Made by a program: the position numbers and the translations under genes. Source: Planctomycetales bacterium 71-10 (GTDB taxonomy: Bacteria > Planctomycetota > Planctomycetia > Isosphaerales > Isosphaeraceae). Taken from it: a stretch of DNA of 64,000 nt. Below the pieces are notes generated by a model that ran no database searches, was not told the DNA's origin, and worked only from the letters and a program-made list of their open reading frames with translations. Location of the stretch: positions 1 through 64,000 of the forward strand of contig MKTT01000072.1 in NCBI GenBank assembly GCA_001898385.1, read 5' to 3'. Positions 8,147 through 17,172 of the stretch are shown piece after piece; position 1 is the first letter of the stretch; the number at the start of each line of letters is the position of its first letter.

Positions 8147-10216
8147 TCATCTCAACGGCGTGGCCGACAGGCCCAGGATCGTCAGGTCCAGGGGCTTCCC
8201 GGCGGCCGATTTCGCGAAGGTGAGCACGACCTCCTTCACCCGCGCCAGCCCCGGCGTGGCCGGGAGCTGGACGGAGACCTCGCCGGAGCCGCCGCGGGCC
8301 AGGTCGATCACGATCTCCGTGGGGATGATCCCGGGGCCGGCGTTGGTCGCGGTGGCGACGGGCTTCAGCGCGATCTTCGCCGGGGTCGGGTCGGACCCGA
8401 GCCGGTATCGGAGCGTGAGGACGGTCCCGGACAGTTCGAAGCCCGCCTCGTCCTTCGCGACGAACGCCGCGCCGGGTTCGGCGATGCGGGGGCTGCGGGC
8501 GAAGAAGGCGGCGCCGTCGCGGCCGGACTCGATCGGGTTCTCCTTCGCGTCCCAGGCGAAGGCCGAGGCGGCGTCGGAGAGCAGGTCGGCCCCGGCCCCG
8601 GCGTGGAAGACGTCGTCCAGGCCCCGGGCCAGATCCTTCGTTTCGAGATAGACCCTCATGTGATCCGACGCCGTCCCCAGCAGCCCCAGGATCAGCGAGA
8701 ACGTGTGCGCCGAGGTCTGGAATGTGATCGGGACCTTGTTCGTCGCGTCGTAGCCCTCCCAGGGTCCGTGGTCGGTCAGCAGGGTGGAGATGGTCGGCCA
8801 GTCGGCGGCCAGGAACGGCTCCACCTCGGCCGGCGCGACGGCGTAGGCGGGCCCGAGCGTGTAGAGCGAGGGGGCGTCGGTGATCCTCGGCTCGGGGGAG
8901 ACGGTGATCTCGGGGATGCCGATCGAGCCCGTGTACTGCATCCCGCGCCCGCTGTACGACTCGGACAGGAAGCCGGGGAGCTTGTTCCGCGTGGAGTAGT
9001 CGATCTCCACGGCGACGAAGTCTTCGAGCAGCCGTCGCCAGCTCGGGCGGTCCAGCTCGGTCATGGCCAGCTCGAAGCCGAGGCCCTGGAACGCCGAGCC
9101 CTCCCACGGGGCCAGGACGTGGCGGGTCGCGCCGTCGGCGGCCTTGTAGGGGCGGACCTTGAACCCCAGGTTCCGGATCGCGTCGAGCGGCAGGCCGTAG
9201 CGCAGGACGACGAAGGTGGCCGGGCCGCGGAACTCGTTCACGAGGTAGTCGACGTGGCCGTCGACCCACTTCCCTTCGAGGTCGTGCCAGCCGAAGAGGC
9301 GGTCCCGGGTGGCGTCGCGGCCGAAGTAGAACTGGCCGGCGGCCGGGTCGTAGAGCTTCGCGTAGCCCTCGCGCTGGGCCTCCAGGAAGTGTTCCAGGTC
9401 GCGACGGAGGGCCACGGCCTCGGGGGCGTCGGAGACCTCGGGGTGCGAGAGGGCGCCGATGCAGCGGGCGAGGGACGACGAGAGGTTGGCGTTGTCGACG
9501 AAGACGGTCATGACGACGCGGCGGTCGAGGACGTCCATGATCTTCCGCTTCGCGTCGTTGTCCTTGAACGGCTCCAACTCGTCCCGGAAGTGCTCCCAGC
9601 CGTAGGTCGGCGAGCGGACGACCTCGGCCTCGCGGCCGTCCTTGCGGGGCTTGATCCAGCCGCGGGCGGCGAGGGCCTTCCAGGCGGCGTCGGCCTTCTC
9701 GGGGCCGAGCGCCGCGGCCAGGTTCTCCCGCTCGACGTCCGAGGCCAGCGGCCCCAGCCGCTTGCCGGTGGCCAGGTCCAGGAAGTTGCCGAGCAGGCCG
9801 TCGGCGCTCAGGGTGGGGTCGGCCTGGTCCTTCAGCAGGCTGCGGGTTTGGTGCGCCAGCCGTTCGAAGGCTTCCCGGCGCGTCAGGAACGGCGTATCGC
9901 AGCGCCCGGCGGCGACGTGCGTCAGGACCTCCATCCCCTGGCCGATCGCCGTGAGCTGCGTGAACGAGCGCAGGAAGATCCCCTTCTCCGGGTCCTGGTT
10001 CCAGCCCTCGAAAGGGTAGCCGGACTCGGCGTCGAAGATCCGGTTCTCCGGCGCGATGTATCGCAGCGCGTTCGCGAGCAGGGCGCGGGCGTGGGGGTGG
10101 TCGGCCCGGACCGTCGGGAACCGGAACCCCGCCTCCACCTCCGGCGGCTCGGCCGCCGTCGCGGGCGCTCCCAGGGCCAGGGACAGGCCGAACAGCCATT
10201 TCAATCGCAGGTTCAT
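8147..10216 (-). CDS. Secreted glycoamylase-like (GH144-related) glucan hydrolase
   Basis: The 689-residue product has a signal peptide (MNLRLKWLFGLSLALGAPATAA, cleavage near residue 22). The body looks like an (alpha/alpha)6-barrel enzyme: YPFEGWNQDPEKG near the N-terminus, DGHVDYLVNEFRGPA in the middle, WEGSAFQGLGFEL and LPGFLSESYSG, which resemble the EGS-F and GxSES motifs of the glycoamylase-like/GH144 group. Members of that group hydrolyse beta-1,2-glucan. The last 150 residues look like a beta-sandwich. It sits between the membrane/GH94 gene and the GH15 gene. The fold assignment is moderate and the substrate is inferred from the GH94 neighbour. Confidence 0.6.
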   Translation of the reverse strand: MNLRLKWLFGLSLALGAPATAAEPPEVEAGFRFPTVRADHPHARALLANALRYIAPENRIFDAESGYPFEGWNQDPEKGIFLRSFTQLTAIGQGMEVLTHVAAGRCDTPFLTRREAFERLAHQTRSLLKDQADPTLSADGLLGNFLDLATGKRLGPLASDVERENLAAALGPEKADAAWKALAARGWIKPRKDGREAEVVRSPTYGWEHFRDELEPFKDNDAKRKIMDVLDRRVVMTVFVDNANLSSSLARCIGALSHPEVSDAPEAVALRRDLEHFLEAQREGYAKLYDPAAGQFYFGRDATRDRLFGWHDLEGKWVDGHVDYLVNEFRGPATFVVLRYGLPLDAIRNLGFKVRPYKAADGATRHVLAPWEGSAFQGLGFELAMTELDRPSWRRLLEDFVAVEIDYSTRNKLPGFLSESYSGRGMQYTGSIGIPEITVSPEPRITDAPSLYTLGPAYAVAPAEVEPFLAADWPTISTLLTDHGPWEGYDATNKVPITFQTSAHTFSLILGLLGTASDHMRVYLETKDLARGLDDVFHAGAGADLLSDAASAFAWDAKENPIESGRDGAAFFARSPRIAEPGAAFVAKDEAGFELSGTVLTLRYRLGSDPTPAKIALKPVATATNAGPGIIPTEIVIDLARGGSGEVSVQLPATPGLARVKEVVLTFAKSAAGKPLDLTILGLSATPLR

Positions 10217-10264
10217 GGTTCGATCCCTGAGAGGCCCGGAGGAGAGGGGACTTCTTCGCGGGTG

Positions 10265-13200
10265 TCAGGTTCCGATCTTCGTCCCGAACGGGCTGCCGGA
10301 CACGTCCCGCGCGACCTTCACGCCCCCCAACTCCTCGGCGACGACGACGGGCTTGACCTCCGCGCGGCCGGCGGCGAGCTTCAGGCCGAGGACCGATTCC
10401 AACGCCTGCCGGAACATCCATCCCGCCGCGCCGGTGTAGCCATTCCAGATCATACGGCCGGGGTCGAAGGTCGTCACCATGTCGGCCGCCTGCTTGTTGG
10501 GCTGGCCGCCGTAGATTTCGATCTCGCCCGGGACGGCGTGGTAGACGGCGGCGATCTTCTTCCAGAGGCGGAAGGCCGTCTCGGCGTATCGCCGCGCCCC
10601 CTCGGCGTCGCCGTGTTCCCGCGCCCGGTCGGCCAGCACCCGCGCCGCGCCGACGAGCCACTGGACGCCGTGGCAGTACATGCCGTTCTCGCGGACGCCC
10701 TCGGGATACCAACTGCTCCGGCCCAGGTACGGATGCGTATCCTCGCGCAGCGGCGGCGTCCCCAGCTTGATCGTGGTCTCCTGCTCCAGCTCGGCGAGGG
10801 CCGTTTCGAAGGCGATCCGCCCGCGCTCAGGGTCGATCTCGGCCATGACGGCCCAGGCGGCGGTGAGGGCGTCGATCTCCCAGACGCCGCTCCCCTTCAC
10901 GCCGATCTCCGTGCCGTCATCGTGGATCGCCCGCAGGTAGCGGTCGCCCCGCCAGGTCTTCTGGATGGCGTCGTCCAGCGCGGCCAGGCGTTCGGCGTAG
11001 TCCTCGTCGTGGCCGTCGCGGGCCTCGGCGATCGGGATGAGCCGCCGCAGGATGTACGACAGGAACAGCCCAAGCCAGACGCTTTCGCCGCGGCCCTCGC
11101 TGCCGATCTCGTCGAGGCCGTCGTTCCAGTCGCCGGTGCCGATCAGCGGCAGGCCGTGCGCTCCCATCCGACGGTCCAGCACGAGGTCGATGGCCCGCCG
11201 GCAGTGGTCGTACACCGTGTCCGATCGCGTCGACCGGATCGGGTCGAACCCCATGCCGTGCTTGCCGCGCGGCAGGAGCTCGAACGGCTGCTCCGACTCC
11301 AGGTAGGGCGTCCGCTCGTCCAGCAGCGATTCATCGCCGGTCGCCCCGACGTACTCGACGACCGCCCAGGCCAGCCAGAGGAGGTTGTCCGAGGCGTGCG
11401 ACCGCCCCACGAACCCGGTCCGGCCGTCCTGGAGCCGGTGGAACCAGTGGACGACGTCGCCTTCGAGGAATTGCTGCGAGGCGTGCAAGAGGATCTGTCG
11501 CCGCGCGATCGCCGGGTCGGCCCACAGCAGGCTCACGGAGTCCTGCAACTGGTCGCGGAAGCCATACGCGCCGCTGGCCTGGTAGAACCCGCGTCGCGAC
11601 CAGATCCGTTCGGCGAGCGCCTGGTACTTCAGCCAGTCGAGATAGGCGTCGAACTCGGGCGATTCGGACTCGACGCGGACGGTGCCGATCAGGTCGCGCC
11701 ACCAGCGGCGGGCGGCCTCCAGGGCCTCTTCCGCGTCGGCGACGTCCTGGTACTTGCGGATGACGGCCTCGGCCGCGCGGCGGTCGTCGGCCTGGCCGAG
11801 CAGGATGACGACAGTGTACGACCCGTTCGCGGGGACGTCGATGGTCGTCAGCATCGCGGCGATGGGGCGGTCGTCCTGATTCGTCGCGGCGTCGGGCCCG
11901 CCTTCGCGGAGGAAGTGCGGCCGGGCCAGGTCGCGATCGCGGCCGAAGAACGGCCCGCGGGTCGTCTCGAACCGCTCGACATGCTCCGACATCGCCGCGA
12001 ACGCCGGGCCGGTGCGGAAGGTGTTGCGCGGGTTTTGGAAGAAGGCCGCATCCAGCGCCGGGTCGACGCGGACGCTCAACGCGCCCGCATGCTCGGGCTG
12101 GCCGGCCAGGACCATCTGGAAGTATGAGGCCAGTCGCAGCCGGCGGGGGGCGTCGGCGTGGTTCTTCACCGTCAGCAGGTAGACGCCGACGGGGTCGTCG
12201 GGGGGGACGAAGACGGTCAACTCGGTCTCGACGGTCCCCTTGCTCATGCGGAAGACGGCCGTGCCGTCGACGCCGAACTCGGATTCCGTCCTCGCGTCTG
12301 GGTCGTTGAGCGGGTGGTACGTCGGCGAGAACCATTCGCCCGTCGCCGGGTCTTGGAGGTAGATCGCTTCCGATGGGACCTCCTTCGTCACGACGTCGGA
12401 CCAGTCGGGCGTGATGCGGTTCTGCTGGGCGTTCACGCTCGCCGACGTGTGCAGGCCCCGATTCGTCACGACCACGACATGCCCGAGCGCGTTGGACATC
12501 GTGTGGTCGAACGGCCGGGGCGTGAACGGCGTGCGGACGAGGAGCTTGGCGCCGTCGTCGGTGAACTCGCAGTAGGGCGAGGGCGTCCCCGCGGGGACCT
12601 CGCCGTGGCCGATGCGGTGGATCTCCTTGCGCGTCCGGGCCGTCGCCGCGCCGGGCGTCCCCAGGTGCTTCGCGATCAGAGCGGCGGCCGTCGCCTTGTC
12701 GGTCGTCACGCCGACGAGGAACCGGACCGTCGCCTCCGATCGCGGCGGCACGGTCACGTCCACCAGCAAGGTCGCGATAGGGTCGAGCGTCGGGTGGGCG
12801 GGCTCGTCCTTCGCGGGCGTGAAGTTCAGCGTCTCCAGCGCCCGAGGCGATCCCAGCGATCCGGCCCGGCCGATGAAATCCATCCGGGACGTGAGGAACC
12901 CTTCGGGCCGGGCGTCGACGGCCAGGAAGCCCATCGCCTTCGCGTGCTTGTCCCAGGCCAGGACGGACCGCAATGCGTCGACATATTCCATCTCGGCGAA
13001 CAGCCGATTGTACTGCGTGTGGTTGCGGTCGGCCTCGGCCCGGTTGAGGACCCATTCCAGGTATGGGGCGACGCGGATCCGGCGCGGGTCGTCCGCCGGA
13101 TTGTCGACGGTCAACGTCCACAACTCGACCGGATCGCCCTCCGCCGGGAGTCGCACTTCCAGGCGGGCCTGGCCGCGCTCCGTGGGGAGAGTATCCGTCA

Positions 13201-16200
13201 AGGCACCATCACGACGAGCCCAGGCCCTCGGCTCCGGGGCAGCCCCGGGCGGGTTCCCCGCGAGGATGTAATATCCCCCGTCGTCGCCGGAGAGGAACAG
13301 CGCCCGCCCCGCCGGATCGAGCAGGTCATACGAACGCCGGCTCACGTCGCGACCGCCCGCCGTCGCCGTGATCGCGCCGTCCTCGCGCACGGTCAATTCA
13401 TAAGAGGCGTTGCGCAACGTCAGCGACGTCGGGGCCTTCTCCCCCCAACGATGGCGCACGAACCGCACGACCGCGCAGACGATCGCCAGCGCGACGGCCG
13501 TCGCGGCGAACCAACCCAGACGCTCGTTCACGGTGAGCGCCGCCAGGTCCGCGCCCAATCCCTGCGATCCCGCGCTCAACCGTTCCGCGGCGCTCCACGC
13601 CCTGTCCCAGTCGGCGCCGCGGGGGATGTAGAACGGCAGGAGCAGCGGGGCCCAGGTGGCGAAGCGCTTGACGGCCTCGGGGATGCAGCGGGCCGTCGAC
13701 GACGGGGCCAGGTAGCGGGCCAGCTTGCGTTCCCCGGCGTCGACGCCCAGGAAGCTCAGGTTGACCAGCGTGGCCACGCGCAGGCCCATGTGGTCCATCC
13801 AGATCAGGACCCGGACGGCGTCGTAGGCCAGCAGGTAGATGAACATCTGCAACGACCACGACCGGAACGCCTCGGGAGAGGTCGTCAGCGACTGGAACGT
13901 CGCGGCGATCGTCCGGATCGCGCCGTCCTGGTTGTACCACGTCGGGTCGCCCATCGGCCGGAGGAAGGAGTTGATGATCGGCGACATCCAGAGGCCCCAC
14001 CGCGCCACCTGGATCGAGTTCTCCCCGAGCTGCCGCAGCCCGCCCGCCGAGAACATCGCCCGGATCGGGGCCGCCTGGCGCTCGAAGCCCGCGGCCATGA
14101 ACGTCCGGTTCAGCGCGAACAGCCAGGCGGCCGTCGACCACGTCAGCACCCCCGCGAGCGCCTCGCGGAACAGCAGGTCGGCCCCCCCCTGCACCGACCC
14201 CAGCCGCATGAACCCCCACTTGCTCACCAGCGGGTAGATCTCGAACGCCCGCGACTCCCGCCCGACCGTCGTATACTGCCGGAACTTCTCGACCACGATC
14301 GCGAGCTGCGCCGCGTCGAGGTAGAACCCGATCGCCGCGCCGATCAGCCCGCCGATCACCACCCGCATGCCGTAGAACCGCGGCGCCTGCACGTCGCCCC
14401 GGCCCAACGACCGGCGGACGAGGTCGCGCACGAGGTCCACGCCGGCGAACGTCGAGGCCCCGACCAGGAACCCCAGCGTCGCGCGGCGCGACATCGCCGC
14501 ATCCTGCCAGTTCCCCACGAAGCCGTAAGCCAGCCCGACGCCGCCGACCACGCCCCGCGCGTAGAGCCAGGGGTCGCGATAGCTCCGCGCCAGCCGCTCC
14601 AGGAACGGCGGCGAGCCGTCGAACGACTCGAACGTCGACTTCACCAGCGGGAACGCCAGCGCCCCCAGGAGCGCCGCCCACGGGAGCGGCGCGGCGTCGA
14701 ACCACGATCGGAAGCCGTCCCACGCGGCCAGCGACGCGACGACGTACAGGACCCCCATGAAGACGCCGCTGTAGATCATCCCCTTCTTCGCGCCTTGGAG
14801 CGCGATCGACCGCATCGACCCGGCCGTCGGCGAACGGCCGTTGAGGGCGTCGATCGCCAGGCCGGTGCCGAGATACGCCTGCGCCCACAACCCGGCCTGC
14901 GAGAAGACCGTCGCCAGCAGCACGATCGGGGCCCGCAGCGCCGGCGACCAACCCTCCAGGTCCGCGCCCGAGCCCAGCGAGGCGATCCACGGCCCCGCCG
15001 CCACGGCCGCCGCCGCGGCCAGCATCGCCGCGAACCCGGCCGTCGACCGCATCGGCCGGCCCGAGACCCGTCCCAGCCCCTCGGCCAGCAGGACGTTGAA
15101 CAGGAGGACGACGCCGGTGCGCATCAAGTAGGCGACGACGGCGCGATCGCCCGCGAGGCCGTCGATCCACCCTCCCGGCTCCAGCAGGGTCAGCCCGCCC
15201 GCGACGAACGGCGTCCCGAAGATCAGCGCCGCGCCCGCCGCCCCCAGGCCCTTGCCGGTCGTCGCCAGCCGGACGACGTGCGCCAGCAGGTAGACCGCCA
15301 GCGTGGCCGCAGCGCCGGCGCGGCTGAGGTGCAGCACCCCCCACCCATCGCCCGGCGGCTGGAGGAGCGAGACCGGTCCCGCGGCCGTCGCCAGCAGCCC
15401 CGCGACGGCCGCATGCCGGGCCGCCTCCCAGGGGCCGGGCGGGCGACCGGCGATCGCCAGCGACCACCACGCGGCGACCGCCGCGCCGCCGAGCGCGATC
15501 CACGCCGCTCGCCAGCCGACCGCCAAATCGTCGAGCCCGCCGACGTTGTACGCCTCGGCGACCAGCCAGGCCGTCGCCGCCCAGCCGAGGCCCAGCATCA
15601 GGTCCTTCATCAGCCCGACCGGCCGGCCCAAGCCGCGGCCCCGCCCCGCCGCCGCGATCAGGGCCGCGATCAAGACGGCCAATCCGACCGCGCCGGCCCG
15701 CGCCGCGGGGCTCAGGCCGAGCGCCCGCAGGCCGTCGAGGGGGCGGAGCCGGACGTCGAACCGGATCGCCCCGACGGCCGGGTCGGGGCCGCCGCGGCGC
15801 TTGACGGTCAGGACGAGTTCCCGGAGTTGGCCGACGGCGCGGGAGTCGAGGAGGGTTTCGACGGTCGCCCAGCCCGGCCGGAGGGCCAACGGGACGCGTT
15901 GGAGGCCGCCGGAACCCTTGATCTCCAGGGCGATTTCGATATCGTCGAAATCGGCGGAAGTTTCGGGATGGGCGAGGATTTCGACGAGGACGGGGCGGTC
16001 GACGGCGGGGGTTTCGCGGAATTCTTTCGCAAAGACACCTACAGTCGCGTCGGAACGGATCGTATACTCCAGTCGCAGCACGTGACCGCCGACGGCCGAC
16101 TCGAACGTCCGGGTCAGGTTCGCCTGCGCGAGCCCAACGTTGAACGTACCTTGTTGACCAGCTTCCCCGAGGGACGTCGCCCCCGGGATCTCGACGGCGA

Positions 16201-16303
16201 AGACGCCCGTCGGGCGCCCGAAGACGACGCCGATCACGCCGGCCAGGGCCGCGAACACCACGCGACGGCCGCGACCGGCCCGGATCCTTCCTCGACCGCC
16301 CAT
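10265..16303 (-). CDS. Giant membrane protein fused to a GH94 (glycosyltransferase 36) phosphorylase module
   Basis: The 2012-residue protein starts with a signal-like helix (RRVVFAALAGVIGVVFG), then an extracytoplasmic beta-rich segment (about 35-200), then a long polytopic region (about 205-930) with many hydrophobic helices. From about 955 to the end it is GH94-like: a duplicated beta-sandwich and an (alpha/alpha)6 barrel with YGFRDQLQD, GTGDWNDGLD (likely general-acid Asp near residue 1725) and WNGYTGAAGWMFR. GH94 enzymes phosphorolyse beta-glucosides such as beta-1,2-glucan or cellobiose. The same module ends cyclic beta-1,2-glucan synthases, but I see no GT84 synthase motifs here. Start 16303 was chosen for the GGGAG site 8 bases upstream and the signal-like N-terminus. 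Confidence 0.82.
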   Translation of the reverse strand: MGGRGRIRAGRGRRVVFAALAGVIGVVFGRPTGVFAVEIPGATSLGEAGQQGTFNVGLAQANLTRTFESAVGGHVLRLEYTIRSDATVGVFAKEFRETPAVDRPVLVEILAHPETSADFDDIEIALEIKGSGGLQRVPLALRPGWATVETLLDSRAVGQLRELVLTVKRRGGPDPAVGAIRFDVRLRPLDGLRALGLSPAARAGAVGLAVLIAALIAAAGRGRGLGRPVGLMKDLMLGLGWAATAWLVAEAYNVGGLDDLAVGWRAAWIALGGAAVAAWWSLAIAGRPPGPWEAARHAAVAGLLATAAGPVSLLQPPGDGWGVLHLSRAGAAATLAVYLLAHVVRLATTGKGLGAAGAALIFGTPFVAGGLTLLEPGGWIDGLAGDRAVVAYLMRTGVVLLFNVLLAEGLGRVSGRPMRSTAGFAAMLAAAAAVAAGPWIASLGSGADLEGWSPALRAPIVLLATVFSQAGLWAQAYLGTGLAIDALNGRSPTAGSMRSIALQGAKKGMIYSGVFMGVLYVVASLAAWDGFRSWFDAAPLPWAALLGALAFPLVKSTFESFDGSPPFLERLARSYRDPWLYARGVVGGVGLAYGFVGNWQDAAMSRRATLGFLVGASTFAGVDLVRDLVRRSLGRGDVQAPRFYGMRVVIGGLIGAAIGFYLDAAQLAIVVEKFRQYTTVGRESRAFEIYPLVSKWGFMRLGSVQGGADLLFREALAGVLTWSTAAWLFALNRTFMAAGFERQAAPIRAMFSAGGLRQLGENSIQVARWGLWMSPIINSFLRPMGDPTWYNQDGAIRTIAATFQSLTTSPEAFRSWSLQMFIYLLAYDAVRVLIWMDHMGLRVATLVNLSFLGVDAGERKLARYLAPSSTARCIPEAVKRFATWAPLLLPFYIPRGADWDRAWSAAERLSAGSQGLGADLAALTVNERLGWFAATAVALAIVCAVVRFVRHRWGEKAPTSLTLRNASYELTVREDGAITATAGGRDVSRRSYDLLDPAGRALFLSGDDGGYYILAGNPPGAAPEPRAWARRDGALTDTLPTERGQARLEVRLPAEGDPVELWTLTVDNPADDPRRIRVAPYLEWVLNRAEADRNHTQYNRLFAEMEYVDALRSVLAWDKHAKAMGFLAVDARPEGFLTSRMDFIGRAGSLGSPRALETLNFTPAKDEPAHPTLDPIATLLVDVTVPPRSEATVRFLVGVTTDKATAAALIAKHLGTPGAATARTRKEIHRIGHGEVPAGTPSPYCEFTDDGAKLLVRTPFTPRPFDHTMSNALGHVVVVTNRGLHTSASVNAQQNRITPDWSDVVTKEVPSEAIYLQDPATGEWFSPTYHPLNDPDARTESEFGVDGTAVFRMSKGTVETELTVFVPPDDPVGVYLLTVKNHADAPRRLRLASYFQMVLAGQPEHAGALSVRVDPALDAAFFQNPRNTFRTGPAFAAMSEHVERFETTRGPFFGRDRDLARPHFLREGGPDAATNQDDRPIAAMLTTIDVPANGSYTVVILLGQADDRRAAEAVIRKYQDVADAEEALEAARRWWRDLIGTVRVESESPEFDAYLDWLKYQALAERIWSRRGFYQASGAYGFRDQLQDSVSLLWADPAIARRQILLHASQQFLEGDVVHWFHRLQDGRTGFVGRSHASDNLLWLAWAVVEYVGATGDESLLDERTPYLESEQPFELLPRGKHGMGFDPIRSTRSDTVYDHCRRAIDLVLDRRMGAHGLPLIGTGDWNDGLDEIGSEGRGESVWLGLFLSYILRRLIPIAEARDGHDEDYAERLAALDDAIQKTWRGDRYLRAIHDDGTEIGVKGSGVWEIDALTAAWAVMAEIDPERGRIAFETALAELEQETTIKLGTPPLREDTHPYLGRSSWYPEGVRENGMYCHGVQWLVGAARVLADRAREHGDAEGARRYAETAFRLWKKIAAVYHAVPGEIEIYGGQPNKQAADMVTTFDPGRMIWNGYTGAAGWMFRQALESVLGLKLAAGRAEVKPVVVAEELGGVKVARDVSGSPFGTKIGT

Positions 16304-16512
16304 ACATCGAACTCCCGACGGGCCGACCCGCGGGGGCCGCGGCGCTGCGCGACCGCGTCCCGGCGGGCGAACGGAAGCGTACCGCGAGGTCGCGGCTCCC
16401 GACAAGCGGGGGCCCCCGGCGGGTTGCCTCGGCCGGTTGCGACGCGCCGGCCGATCGTATAGCCTGGCGGGTTCAATTCGATTCCTCTAGCCACACACAG
16501 GACAGACGAGCG

Positions 16513-17172
16513 ATGCCCCAGGTCTTCCACCCGAGTGCCAACACGCTCTCGCGCGTGGTCTTGTTCGGCCTCGCGGCCGGGCCGGCGGCGCTGCTGGGTA
16601 CCATGATGCTACTGGTCCGCTCCCCCTTCCAGACGCAGGTGGGGGTGGTCCGCGAGCAGCCGGTGCAGTTCTCCCACGAGCACCACGTCAAGGGCCTGGG
16701 GATCGACTGCCGGTTCTGCCACTCGTCGGTCGAGACGTCGGCCTCGGCCGGGATGCCGCCGACCCACACGTGCATGACGTGCCACTCCCAGATCTGGTCG
16801 GGGAGCCCCATGCTGGAGCCGGTCCGGGCCAGCTTCAAGGAGCAGAAGCCGCTGGCGTGGACGCGGGTCCACGACGTGCCGGACTTCGTCTACTTCCACC
16901 ACGGCGTCCACGTCCAGAAGGGCGTGGGGTGCGCCGAGTGCCACGGCCGGATCGACAACATGCCGCTGGCGTGGCGGGAGAAGCCGCTGACGATGGAGTG
17001 GTGCCTGGAATGCCACCGCAACCCGGAGCCGCGGCTCCGACCCAAGGACGAGGTGTTCGTGATGGATTGGACGCCCCCCGAGGGGAGCGGGCTGGAGGCG
17101 GCCCGCGAGGCGAACCCGAAGTCCCATGTGGAGGTCGGCCAGTTGACGAACTGCTCGATTTGTCACCGATGA
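16513..17172 (+). CDS. actA: Alternative complex III subunit A, pentaheme cytochrome c
   Basis: The 219-residue protein has one N-terminal membrane anchor (about residues 14-36) and five CXXCH heme sites: C66-H70, C87-H91, C140-H144, C164-H168 and C214-H218. It matches ActA of alternative complex III, the quinol:cytochrome c/oxidase oxidoreductase that replaces bc1 in many bacteria. Hemes face the periplasm and pass electrons toward the mono-heme subunit. It opens an operon that runs unbroken through the oxidase genes and overlaps actB in an ATGA. The 209-base spacer upstream has a possible TTGCGA/TATAGC promoter (16437-16463), but its spacing of 15 is short. Confidence 0.93.
   Translation: MPQVFHPSANTLSRVVLFGLAAGPAALLGTMMLLVRSPFQTQVGVVREQPVQFSHEHHVKGLGIDCRFCHSSVETSASAGMPPTHTCMTCHSQIWSGSPMLEPVRASFKEQKPLAWTRVHDVPDFVYFHHGVHVQKGVGCAECHGRIDNMPLAWREKPLTMEWCLECHRNPEPRLRPKDEVFVMDWTPPEGSGLEAAREANPKSHVEVGQLTNCSICHR

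Noticed and set aside
6251..12127. Very long plus-strand frame (almost 2000 codons) opposite the carbohydrate operon
   Set aside because: It mirrors third-position GC bias of the real minus-strand genes, spans several of them and shows no domain.
12158..16462. Long plus-strand frame opposite the membrane/GH94 gene
   Set aside because: Low-complexity Arg/Pro/Gln sequence, antisense to a gene with clear helices and catalytic motifs.
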